Of a DNA stretch of 64,000 bases, positions 1-8,346 are shown piece after piece; position 1 is the first letter of the stretch, and every line of letters starts with the position of its first letter. Below the pieces are notes generated by a model, which searched no databases, had not been told where the DNA came from, and saw nothing but the letters and a program-made list of their open reading frames with translations. A program made the translations under genes and the position numbers. The stretch covers positions 1-64,000 of the forward strand of contig NZ_FCOL02000002.1 of the NCBI RefSeq assembly GCF_001544515.1, in the 5' to 3' direction. Source of the DNA: Caballeronia terrestris. Lineage in GTDB: Bacteria > Pseudomonadota > Gammaproteobacteria > Burkholderiales > Burkholderiaceae.

Positions 1-6
1 CGTCTC

Positions 7-45
7 GCAGGGCTGGTTGCCTCATTCTGCCGCAACCAGCCCTGC
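7..45. repeat. 14-bp perfect inverted repeat at window edge
   Basis: Bases 7-20 and 32-45 are exact reverse complements separated by 11 bases. No run of T follows on either strand, so it is not a classical intrinsic terminator. A second, weaker structure follows at 69-108, where 8-bp arms enclose a small G/C hairpin. The first 380 bases hold no gene that I can recognise. The structures could be the tail of a transcription unit outside the window, or mobile-element debris. Confidence 0.5.
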
Positions 46-379
46 CTCAGCTTATCTACCCGACGCGCGTCAAGTGTTCGCTTCGCCGGGCTTGCGCCCG
101 CACTTGACCCGGCACTTCACCCACTCGAGATTCGAAAGAGGCTGTTCAACGTTATGGTTGTTGCGAAGGCTTTCGATATGCCGAAGAAAAGTCAGATCGT
201 GGGGAGCCGTTTAGTTCACCGTCAAAGGTTCAAGGTGCGCTCGTAAGTAGAACATCCAAGATAAACCAGCGCGGTGCCTCGCCGCCTCAGGGATTGCCCT
301 CCTGCACCGTAAGGGTGAGATTGTTTGCCATACAATACACGGGATTCCAGATGAAGTTCCCTGACTACATCCAACAATT
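46..379. other. Gene-free left edge
   Basis: No convincing coding region. A 30-codon open stretch on the plus strand at about 153-245 has no recognisable product. The stretch lies just ahead of several gene remnants, so it is probably part of the same decayed zone. Confidence 0.35.
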
Positions 380-1272
380 ATGCAACCGAGCAGACAATCT
401 ACGGCCACAGCATTTATTCGCTCTTCCTTAGCGTTCCCGACGATGGGTAAGCGCATCGCGAGATTCGTCGGCCGCACTCCGGCTTTCCGGTTCGCTGTAT
501 TCGCTGCGCTTCTTTCGATTCACGCGTTTCGCAGAATCCACGTTCCATCGATTACCCGCTCCGAGCAGCGCCTCACACCGCTTAAATATTATTCGCTTTC
601 GCTGACGCGATTCATGCGCGGACTCGGGGCGGATGTTCGGCCGCATTGTCAAACCTATATATGCCAGCGCAACCGAATCGCGAAGACCGCATGTCATGTT
701 GGGCAGTTGGCGCACGCTCCGTGGTTGAGCGCGTGGCTCTATTTCGCCAATGTGCAGAAAATCCAGGGCTTCTTCGACGACTCGAAATTCCTGTATCGCG
801 AACTTGCGACCAAGCGCACGGTGCGTGATATCGCGCTGCGGGGTCTGGGCGATCTGCTCGGGATGCAGGCCGTATGGGCGAGCGAGTTCGAGGCCTACGC
901 ATTCGGCGGAATTGCGCTGAATGTCTTCAAGGCGCTCAAGAAAAATGCGCACGGAGATACGTGGCACGAACGAACGTTCATCGAAGCCATCGCCGTGCTG
1001 ACGGAGGCGGTTCAATCGAACGTCGACAATGCCGACGGTTGGTGGCTTCTGGCATATATCAACACACTCGCCGGCCGATCGCAGGCTGCCCTCGATGCGG
1101 ATCACGAGTGTTCGGCTCGTAGCGTCATTACCTTCAAGGAGCGCTTCAGCAATGCGGCAAGAACGTTCGCCGTCGACCAGGCCCGCGGCGCTTTGCTGTA
1201 CGAGACAGCACTAGAATCCTGGTCAGGATGGTGGCAAGTCGCCTTGGGACAGGGATCGTGGGTATTGAAACT
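380..1272 (+). pseudogene. TPR-like protein remnant, 3' truncated
   Basis: An open frame starting at 380 (or ATG 443) encodes helical sequence. Residues about 205-250 have the spacing of tetratricopeptide helices (the stretch around AVLTEAVQSN, then WWLLAY, then GRSQAALDAD). The frame stays open to 1873, but beyond about 1270 it reads antisense through a glycan gene and the epimerase, so that part is not real protein. I read the gene as truncated at its 3' end by a rearrangement. No signal peptide or catalytic motif is visible. TPR proteins of this kind often sit beside polysaccharide glycosyltransferases, which would fit the neighbours, but this is inference. An intact small protein is possible. 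Confidence 0.4.
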
Positions 1273-1440
1273 CATTCGTGCGCGGGTCGAGAATGGCTCG
1301 GTTACGCCAGATCATCCGATGGACTTCGCTGGGACCGCGACGACGCCCGGCTCGGGCTCGACGTCACGCCAGGCGCGTTCGATTCCGATGCAATCGAATA
1401 TTCCGCCGTTATCGACGTTGGCGGGGCGCATTACGCGCCC
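1273..1440 (+). pseudogene. Scrap of glycosidase-like beta-propeller protein
   Basis: In the plus frame containing 1282-1430 the translation has the order GYARSSDGLRW, then a D-rich strand, then GLDVTPGAFDSDAIEY. This resembles one blade of five-bladed beta-propeller proteins of the GH43/GH32-like superfamily, which carry GYA.S.DG..W and GLDVS..GWDS..V.Y patterns. The frame differs from the TPR-like remnant just upstream, and coherent sequence stops after about 50 residues. It is best explained as debris of a deleted glycan-associated gene. The match is by eye from family memory. Confidence 0.4.
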
Positions 1441-1480
1441 GCAGCGCGTTTGGCAAGTGCGGACCTCACGCTGCCCGCCG

Positions 1481-1759
1481 TCATCGACACAGACGCGATT
1501 CAGCGTACGCCGCGTCAGTGTTGGCGTTGACTTCGGCCGCGACCGCGGCGCCGATCCGCTGACACCACGCATCCAGCACGGGGTCCGCGAAGACCTTCGC
1601 GAGCGCCCGGCGATCCAGAATCACGGCTTGCACGAAGGCCTGCAAGCGAACCAGCACGCCGTCGAAATCGCCTTCCGCGAAAAGCGTCTCCAACTCTGCC
1701 GACAACGCATTTATCGTGGGGTAGAACGGTTTCCCCTGCGCCAGCGCGACTTCACTCAT
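1481..1759 (-). pseudogene. N-terminal stub of a glycan-cluster gene
   Basis: A 92-codon frame starts at ATG 1759 and overlaps the stop of the upstream epimerase in an ATGA arrangement, so it was translationally coupled to it. The first 75 residues look like genuine helical protein (motifs such as LETLFAEGDFDGVL and VQAVILDRRALAKVF). The last few residues run into unrelated sequence and a stop. Its place at the end of the wzm-wzt-methyltransferase-epimerase operon suggests it was the start of a glycosyltransferase or similar enzyme that lost its catalytic part. No catalytic motif remains. It could instead be a complete small protein. Confidence 0.45.
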
Positions 1760-2772
1760 CGCGCGCCCCCGCTGCTCTCCGCCCGTCCGCTAAGGCGCAA
1801 CGCCCGCTCATACTCCGCGCATCCGACCTCCAGACCTAAAAGCGGCTCCCAGCCCAGTTCGGCCCGGGCGTGAGATATATCGAGGTAGATACGCTCGACA
1901 TCGAACTTTCGCTGCGGCAGATAGCGCACGTCGGCGGCGAGCCCGGTCTGGCGCTGCACGATCTCGAGCACCTCGTTGATGCTGTGGCCGACGCCGCTGC
2001 CGATATTGAAAGTGCCTGAGCGATCGCGGGCGCCGGCAAGCAACAGCGCGGACACCACGTCCTTCACGTGCAGATAATCGCGTACGACCGAGCCGTCGCC
2101 CCAGATTTCGATCGGCGTGCGTTCGGCGATCTTCTTGAAAAAGGTTGGAATCACGCCTTGCACGCCGATGCGATGCTGATGCGTCCCATACGGGTTCGAC
2201 ACGCGCAGCACGTTCGCCGTCAGACCGTAGAGATGCGCGTACATGCCGAGATAATTTTCGACCGCCACCTTGACGACACCGTACGAACAGAGCGGCTCCA
2301 GCGGATGATTCTCCGGCACCGGCAGCGTCGACGGATTGCCATACACCGTTCCACCCGACGACACATAGACAATTCGGCCCACATCGGCCGCCCGCATGGC
2401 GTTCAGGAGACGCAGCGCGCCGAGCAGGTTGCCTTCGACGTCCGCTACCGGGTCGGCATTCGAGGTACTCGGCACGGTCGTACTGACGAGGTGATACACG
2501 AGGTCCACGCCTTCCAGCGCTTTCGCGATCCCTTCGCCGGTCGAAAAATTGCCCGTGACGATCTCAAGCCGCGGATCGTCCGGTGTGACGCGCAGAGGAA
2601 CATCGAGCGATGACGCGACGTCGGGCGCCGAATCGCGTTTGCGACGTTCGAAGCTTCTCACCTGCACGCCGCTCGCGAGCAGTGCGCGCACGAGGTGCGT
2701 GCCGAGAAAGCCGGCGCCACCGAGCACGAGCGCCCGTTTGACGGAAGATGCAGACGAAGTCGGAATAATCAT
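1756..2772 (-). CDS. NAD-dependent sugar epimerase/dehydratase
   Basis: This 338-residue protein is an extended short-chain dehydrogenase of the UDP-glucose 4-epimerase type, which interconverts nucleotide sugars in the cytoplasm. The Rossmann motif GxxGxxG is at residues 18-24, the catalytic serine stretch SSGGTVYG at 138-145, and the YxxxK pair at Tyr164/Lys168. An NPYG substrate-side motif follows. Length is normal for the family. It starts 16 bases after the large methyltransferase-glycosyltransferase gene and overlaps the next gene by 4 bases, so it belongs to the glycan operon. A paralogue lies in the island at 38268-39323. Exact substrate is not determinable; UDP-GlcNAc or UDP-Glc 4-epimerisation is the default guess. 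Confidence 0.85.
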   Translation of the reverse strand: MIIPTSSASSVKRALVLGGAGFLGTHLVRALLASGVQVRSFERRKRDSAPDVASSLDVPLRVTPDDPRLEIVTGNFSTGEGIAKALEGVDLVYHLVSTTVPSTSNADPVADVEGNLLGALRLLNAMRAADVGRIVYVSSGGTVYGNPSTLPVPENHPLEPLCSYGVVKVAVENYLGMYAHLYGLTANVLRVSNPYGTHQHRIGVQGVIPTFFKKIAERTPIEIWGDGSVVRDYLHVKDVVSALLLAGARDRSGTFNIGSGVGHSINEVLEIVQRQTGLAADVRYLPQRKFDVERIYLDISHARAELGWEPLLGLEVGCAEYERALRLSGRAESSGGAR

Positions 2773-2788
2773 GTGTGCGGGTCCTTGG

Positions 2789-5700
2789 TCAGCGCGTCAC
2801 GCCAGGCAGGAAGGAAACGCGCCGCGTCAAACCAGCCAGTTCGACGACGCTCGGCAACAACCTTTCCAGCGCGTGCAGCATCGATCCGTCGATCGGCAGC
2901 GGCTCGGGCGGGTAGTCGTCCCAATCCAGCCCCAGCGCGAACAGCGGTGCGAGCGCCGCAGGGCGCGCCCAGAACATCGTGCCGACCGGAAACGAAAAGA
3001 ACTGCTCCGGCAGCTTCGCGAGACCGAGCTTCTCGGCGAGCGGCTTCGCGAACGGCAGGTTTTTGTCCCAACCGATCATGTGCGGGTCGTCGGCGAACAC
3101 CATGCCGAGCGCCGGATCGTCTGCGAAGGCCGAAACAATTGTTTCAGCCGCCGGATGGGCGCCGCCCAGCAAGGTTTCCATGACGTGATTCACCCAGTTG
3201 CGCACGAGGTCGGAACTCGCCTCAACGTGCACGCTTTTCTTCGTATGAAAATGGCCGACCAGATCGTAGCGCGTCAGGTCCGCCGCGAATTCAGTGACGA
3301 AAGGACCGATGTCGCGGCCGCGATTAGGTACGACGCGCAGCACAACCGAGCCGAACCGGTAACCCGCGAGCTGACGGCGGCAGTCGGTCGCGATCTCCTG
3401 CGACGGCACACTGACGAAAAGGTCCGCCTTCAGTCTGCTCGCGGCCAGACGGCTGATGATGTCCGCGAGCAGTTCAGGATAGAACGCGTGAATGTGAACG
3501 GCAATCCGCAGCGCATCGGTATGAACGGGGCGCGGCTTGGAGACGTCTATCAACGGTTCCTGCCATTCTCCGGCGGGCTTGCCGGCGGTGACGTAATGCA
3601 CGAGCGGATTGATTTGCTCCGGTCCGAGATCGTGCCGCTCCACATACCGGTGCGGATAGAAACCGGGCGCGGGCTTGCGCGCGAAGATACCGCCTTGCGC
3701 CGCTTTGACGAATTTGCGGATTGCGTCTGCGCGGCTCGTGAGCGAACCGGGCGGCAGGAAAAACCATTCCGCGAAGTCCTCGCCGGCGAGCAAAGCCTCG
3801 ACGTCGCGTTCTTCCTGCGCCGTCGCCTGCTTACCCTGCTTCGACATGCCGATCAGCGTTTCCACGTACCGCGTCATGTTGAAGCGGCGCTCGGCAAGTT
3901 GCAGCGCGTGCTCGCACACGGCCCGGCGCAGTTCCGGCGCATGGTAGAGCGCAACCACCCGGCGCGCCGCTTCTTCTACATTTAGAAACGGCAACACGCA
4001 TTGTTCGAGCTGCGGGTCGCCGATGAAATTTTCCGCGACGCCCGTCGCTCGCTCGAACGACAGCACGGGCAAACCGGCTGCGACGGCGTCGAGGGCGATG
4101 TTGGGCAACGGGTCGAGCCGCGACGAGATGAAACAAAGATCGGCGAAGCGATAAAGCGCTTCGAGATCCGGCGTTTCGCCGACGAACTCGACGCGATCGG
4201 ATAAATCCGCCTGCTCGACTTGCGTCGCCACGAAATCCGCGTACTGCTTGTAACCCGGAACGACGCCGCCGATCCAGACCATGAGGATGTCGGCATCCGG
4301 CGCAATCCGCCTGATCTCGGCCGCAGTCGCGACGAAAAGATCGACGCCCTTCCGATATTCGATCGTGCCCGCGCCGAGCACAATGAAAGGCTTCTTCGTG
4401 CGTGCACCGAGAATCTTTTTCTGCAGCTTGTCGATACGCGCCGCCGCGTCGGCCGGCGTGCCGCCGCTGCCCGAATTTTCCCTGGCCGGATCGGCGGGAA
4501 TTTGCGATTTGCCTTGAGGCAAAACGTGCGAGCGCAGGATCGCCGGATGCGTCCGCTCGATGTCCGCGCTATCACGCACGATAGTGGCCGAAAACACCAC
4601 TTGACCCGCCCACGCGAACGCATCGACGAGTTCGTCCGCCGAACAGTGGAACCGGAAGAACTCGTGCATCAGCAACGCCGTCGGCACGAAGCGTTCGGCG
4701 AGCGGCTCGAGCACGGCGCGTGACGCGATGCTGTTGACGATCGCGAAGTCGAACGCATAACGGCGACACAGCTCGTCGATCACCGCGGACAACGCGAGCG
4801 GATCGCGCTCGGCGGGCAAATAAGGCCCGGCAACGGCATCGCACACTTCGTCGAAGGCTTCGACCAGACCGCCCTTGCCGAGCAGCAAGGCCACCACGTG
4901 ATAGTGCTCGCGCAGCTCGCGACAAATGTTCCAGGCGAGGACCGGCGCACCGGTGCGCGTGGCTTCGTGACTCACCACAAGCACTGTGCCGCGCTTGGGC
5001 GCGCCGTGCGTGGCGGAGGCCGGCGCGGCGCCTTCCAAGATTGCCCGCGATGCGTCCTTCGTTTCGCGCAGATGCAGTTTGGGCGGACGTCCAGAGCGGC
5101 CCTCGACCCGCCCGAACATCAAATAATGCTGATAGGGATTGCCGCCCGCGCGCGCTACATCGGCGTAGCGACGCACGTAGTACGTCTCGTCGAAATCTTC
5201 CGTCACGACGGGGCCGCGCGGGCCCTCTTCGGCAAGGGGCCGCGCAGGACGAAGCGCCTTAAGCCGGGCGCCGATCCGGCGCCCCACACGCAAAGGCCGC
5301 GTCACCCGCCACGAGGCCGAACGCACGACGGCCTGAAATTGCGCATCGCGATCGGCGATTGCGTCACGCAACGTGGCGAGTTGCGCTTCGAGTGGCTCGA
5401 CCGCTTTCGCGACCCGCTCGTCGGCGTCCTTCAAGCCGAGATCGTGCGCCTCCTTCAATTGCAGACCATGCCGCGCCGCGACTTCGTGCAGAGTGATGTC
5501 CTGCGCGTCGGCATGTGTCTGAAGATTGCTCGCGTGCTTGCGCCAATCCTCGATTTCAGTACGCAGACGCGCCGCATCCGCACTCGCCGCGCGGCTCGAC
5601 GCTTGCGCGTGTTCCAGTTCGCGAGCGGTGTTCTCTGCCCGCTTGCGCCACGCCTCGAGCGATTCCGTCAGCCGCGCGGTCGCTGTTTCCGAATCGTGCG

Positions 5701-6436
5701 CGGCGAATGTGCCGACCGCCAGCGCGGGCAGCACGGGGGCATCCGACGCCACCGCGATCAAATAGCGCGGCGCGATCGTGCCGCTCTCCCGTTCAACGGC
5801 GCCCGCGCCCGGCGTGCTCAAGTAATTGACGATATCGTTGTGCTGTCCAGGAGTTGCGTCGAGCGCGAACAGCAGTGACGCCTGGCGAACCCGCTGACCA
5901 TACAGCCGATGCGCGCGAAACGATTGCGCGAGCAACGCCGCGAATTCTTGCCGATACAGTTCCTTGACGTGAAACGGATTCTTGTAGCCGGGAAGATCGG
6001 AATACTCATGCCGGTCTGGCGACGAGATCACCAGGACACCGCCTGGGCGCAACACACGGCGGATTTCGGCCAGCATGGCCTCATGCTCATCGTGATGCTC
6101 GATCGTCTCGAAACTCACCACGAGATCGACGCTCGCATCCGCGAGCGGAAGCGCAGTGCACGAGCCCGCGGCAAAGCGCAGATTTAGCGTCGACGACGCG
6201 TACTTGCGCTCCGCGAACGCGACCGCATTGGCGTCGATATCAACGCCGACTACCGATCGCGCGACGCCCGCGAGAAGCGCCGACCCATAGCCCTCACCGG
6301 CCGCGACGTCGAGGACGTCAAGTCCGCGCGCCAGGTCGAGCGCCGCATAGTACCGATGCTGATGCTCAAGCGTGATGTCCCCGGACATCGAGTCGGGCAG
6401 AAAACGTTCGCCCGTTGCGGGCAACTGTACTGTCAT
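2789..6436 (-). CDS. Methyltransferase-GT4-rhamnan synthesis (RgpF) fusion enzyme
   Basis: The 1215-residue protein joins several units. Residues about 1-210 form a class I SAM methyltransferase (motif I VLDVAAGEGYG at 41-51). Residues about 240-375 are a charged, Ala-rich coiled coil. One copy of the PDVA/EGR module lies near 411-448. A GT4 glycosyltransferase spans about 480-840 (WIGGVVPGY, then SSRLDPLPNIALDAVAAGLP). A C-terminal domain from about 970 resembles RgpF rhamnan synthesis proteins (HIHAFYPELL, NRGRDIGPF, HTKKS). It probably builds and methylates a rhamnose-containing chain at the inner face of the membrane. It follows wzt and precedes the epimerase on the same strand. Start 6436 begins directly before conserved methyltransferase sequence. 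Capping of the chain by methylation is inference. Confidence 0.85.
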   Translation of the reverse strand: MTVQLPATGERFLPDSMSGDITLEHQHRYYAALDLARGLDVLDVAAGEGYGSALLAGVARSVVGVDIDANAVAFAERKYASSTLNLRFAAGSCTALPLADASVDLVVSFETIEHHDEHEAMLAEIRRVLRPGGVLVISSPDRHEYSDLPGYKNPFHVKELYRQEFAALLAQSFRAHRLYGQRVRQASLLFALDATPGQHNDIVNYLSTPGAGAVERESGTIAPRYLIAVASDAPVLPALAVGTFAAHDSETATARLTESLEAWRKRAENTARELEHAQASSRAASADAARLRTEIEDWRKHASNLQTHADAQDITLHEVAARHGLQLKEAHDLGLKDADERVAKAVEPLEAQLATLRDAIADRDAQFQAVVRSASWRVTRPLRVGRRIGARLKALRPARPLAEEGPRGPVVTEDFDETYYVRRYADVARAGGNPYQHYLMFGRVEGRSGRPPKLHLRETKDASRAILEGAAPASATHGAPKRGTVLVVSHEATRTGAPVLAWNICRELREHYHVVALLLGKGGLVEAFDEVCDAVAGPYLPAERDPLALSAVIDELCRRYAFDFAIVNSIASRAVLEPLAERFVPTALLMHEFFRFHCSADELVDAFAWAGQVVFSATIVRDSADIERTHPAILRSHVLPQGKSQIPADPARENSGSGGTPADAAARIDKLQKKILGARTKKPFIVLGAGTIEYRKGVDLFVATAAEIRRIAPDADILMVWIGGVVPGYKQYADFVATQVEQADLSDRVEFVGETPDLEALYRFADLCFISSRLDPLPNIALDAVAAGLPVLSFERATGVAENFIGDPQLEQCVLPFLNVEEAARRVVALYHAPELRRAVCEHALQLAERRFNMTRYVETLIGMSKQGKQATAQEERDVEALLAGEDFAEWFFLPPGSLTSRADAIRKFVKAAQGGIFARKPAPGFYPHRYVERHDLGPEQINPLVHYVTAGKPAGEWQEPLIDVSKPRPVHTDALRIAVHIHAFYPELLADIISRLAASRLKADLFVSVPSQEIATDCRRQLAGYRFGSVVLRVVPNRGRDIGPFVTEFAADLTRYDLVGHFHTKKSVHVEASSDLVRNWVNHVMETLLGGAHPAAETIVSAFADDPALGMVFADDPHMIGWDKNLPFAKPLAEKLGLAKLPEQFFSFPVGTMFWARPAALAPLFALGLDWDDYPPEPLPIDGSMLHALERLLPSVVELAGLTRRVSFLPGVTR
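5090..5200 (-). repeat. Single PDVA/EGR module in fusion enzyme
   Basis: Encodes FDETYYVRRYADVARAGG, then PYQHYLMFGRVEGR. This matches the module repeated in the island glycosyltransferases at 30888-32120 and 33057-35735. It lies exactly between the coiled coil and the GT4 domain, so it may act as a linker or docking unit. Confidence 0.6.
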
Positions 6437-6524
6437 TGGCTATCTCTCGACTTACTGCACGCGCGGGACGACGCTCCCGCAAGCGTGAAGGCGCGCTCAG
6501 GACTGAGGCGCGGTGACCTTCTTC

Positions 6525-7271
6525 CTAAACCACGCTCACGGGTGCGCCGGCGGGGCGTTCGAGTCGCACGACTTCCTTGATCGTACCGTGTTCGAGCGTC
6601 AGCCTGACATTGCATAAGTCGTCGATTATGGCCGGATTGTGCGACGCCAGGACCATAATGCTGGCCCGACCGACGAACGATTGCATCCGCTCTTCCGCTT
6701 TCGCGACGAACGACGCGTCACCCACGCTCAGCCACTCGTCCATCAGCAGGATATCCGCCTCGACGCTCGTGATGATCGAGAACGCGAGACGCAGCACCAT
6801 GCCGCTGGAATAGGTGCGAACGGGCATGCTCAGGTAATCCCCGAGTTCGGAAAATTCTGCGATGGAGGGCGTCAGCTCGCGCATCCGGTCTTTCGTCGCG
6901 CCGAGAATCAATCCGCGCAGGATGATGTTTTCGTAGCCGGTCGCTTCGTAGTCGAGACCGAGCGTGACGTCGAGCAGGCTCGTGACCTTGCCCTGGCTTC
7001 GGAAGGTGCCGAAAGTAGGCTCATAGATGCCCGCGAGCATGCGCAACAGCGTGGTCTTGCCCGCACCGTTGTGACCGACGAGCCCGACGCGGTCTCCTGC
7101 GCGAATCTCGAGGGTGATGTCGCGCAACGCCTCGACCACCGTGATGTTTCGGCTATTGGATGCGATGCGGCCGCCGGTGGCGGCAGCGAGGACCATCTGT
7201 TTGAGTGAGCGATTGCCAGTACCGTAGACCGGCAGATGAAGCGTGCAATTTTCTAGACTGATATAGGCCAT
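6525..7271 (-). CDS. wzt: Polysaccharide ABC exporter ATP-binding protein Wzt
   Basis: This 248-residue ATPase has Walker A at residues 66-74 (GHNGAGKTT), the ABC signature core YSSGM at 154-158, and Walker B ILLMDE at 174-179. It is the usual O-antigen/capsule type, which energises export of undecaprenyl-linked polysaccharide through Wzm. It lies 3 bases downstream of wzm, so the two are translationally linked. It ends at about the length of the ATPase domain alone, so it lacks the C-terminal carbohydrate-binding domain found in long Wzt proteins such as those of E. coli O8/O9a. Export would then not depend on recognition of a chain-end modification by Wzt. Confidence 0.92.
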   Translation of the reverse strand: MAYISLENCTLHLPVYGTGNRSLKQMVLAAATGGRIASNSRNITVVEALRDITLEIRAGDRVGLVGHNGAGKTTLLRMLAGIYEPTFGTFRSQGKVTSLLDVTLGLDYEATGYENIILRGLILGATKDRMRELTPSIAEFSELGDYLSMPVRTYSSGMVLRLAFSIITSVEADILLMDEWLSVGDASFVAKAEERMQSFVGRASIMVLASHNPAIIDDLCNVRLTLEHGTIKEVVRLERPAGAPVSVV

Positions 7272-7274
7272 CGT

Positions 7275-8093
7275 TCAAATCCAAAACGCGATGCGGGCGC
7301 GGAAGCGGGCGAACAGCGGAATCGCGATCAGATACAGCGCAACGGTGACACCGATCGCGCCGAGATAAATGACAGCCGACGGGACACCGCCGTAAATCGG
7401 GCCACGGACCACTTCCATGAACAGATAAAGCGGGTTATAGGCGACGAGATAGGCGCGATTGCCGAGTGCTTCCGGCTTCCAGATGATCGGCGTCAAGAAA
7501 AAGGCCAATTGGACGATACTGCCGACGATAGGCTGCATGTCGCGAAAACGCGTACAGAAAATGCCGAGGATGAGCGACGCGGGAAACGCGGCGATGATCA
7601 CGAGCAATGCGCCAGGAATAGCGAGCAGCCACGTCCAGCTCGGTGTGATGTGCAGAACGATCATGACCGGCAAATACGCCAGTATGTTGTGGCCGAACAT
7701 GACGAAGTTGCGCCAGATGGAGCGCATGACGTGCAGCGTAAGCGGCAGCCGCACGGACCGGACGACGGACTCCACGGCGCTGAAGCACGCGCAGCCGTCG
7801 AGGATCAGCCCCGAAATCAGACCCCACGTAATGATGCCAAGCGCGAGATGAGGCACGAAATCGTTCAGGTCGATTTTCAGCAGCGCGCCGTAAAGCGGCC
7901 CCATTCCGGCAATCGTGACGAGCATCGTCAGCGTGATCCACAATGGCCCCAACACCGAACGCCGATAGCGCTGGCGGATATCCTGCCATGCAAGCGTGGC
8001 CCAAACCGGATAATTCGTTACGCCTTCCGCGACGTCGCGGGCCGCTTGCGCTAGCCGGCCATCTTCGTTAGACCTTAAAGCGTTAGCTTGCAT
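7275..8093 (-). CDS. wzm: Polysaccharide ABC exporter permease Wzm
   Basis: A 272-residue ABC-2 type membrane protein with about six hydrophobic segments. The cytoplasmic N-terminal part carries the W-x-D-I-R-Q-R-Y-R-R-S-x-L-G-P-x-W pattern typical of polysaccharide and teichoic acid export permeases. Together with Wzt it forms the inner-membrane channel for the O-antigen type glycan. An AGGA sequence lies upstream of the ATG at 8093. The gene heads a minus-strand run wzm-wzt-fusion enzyme-epimerase and is divergent from the tandem GT2 gene starting at 8347, with a shared regulatory region of about 250 bases. Confidence 0.92.
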   Translation of the reverse strand: MQANALRSNEDGRLAQAARDVAEGVTNYPVWATLAWQDIRQRYRRSVLGPLWITLTMLVTIAGMGPLYGALLKIDLNDFVPHLALGIITWGLISGLILDGCACFSAVESVVRSVRLPLTLHVMRSIWRNFVMFGHNILAYLPVMIVLHITPSWTWLLAIPGALLVIIAAFPASLILGIFCTRFRDMQPIVGSIVQLAFFLTPIIWKPEALGNRAYLVAYNPLYLFMEVVRGPIYGGVPSAVIYLGAIGVTVALYLIAIPLFARFRARIAFWI

Positions 8094-8346
8094 AAAGCAG
8101 TCCTGTCTGATGCATGGTGTGTCGGAAGCGGGAAAAAGTATGGGAAAATGGCGCGCCAGGCGAGAACACGTCGGCCCGAAAATAGCATGCGGAATCCGGC
8201 ATTTGCGAGCGTCGCGAAAGACCCGGCCCCCGGGTTAAGCGGCCAACTATTGTACCGGGTTCACAGACGACCTCCAATTGCATCGTCAGAAGGTAACAAC
8301 GCGTTCGCGAGTACCGCCGCCGGTTTCCGCCTTCCCCCGCAAAACA

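Noticed and set aside
1273..1873. C-terminal half of the plus-strand frame 380-1873 as real protein
   Set aside because: It reads antisense through the stub and epimerase genes, which have clear family motifs on the minus strand.
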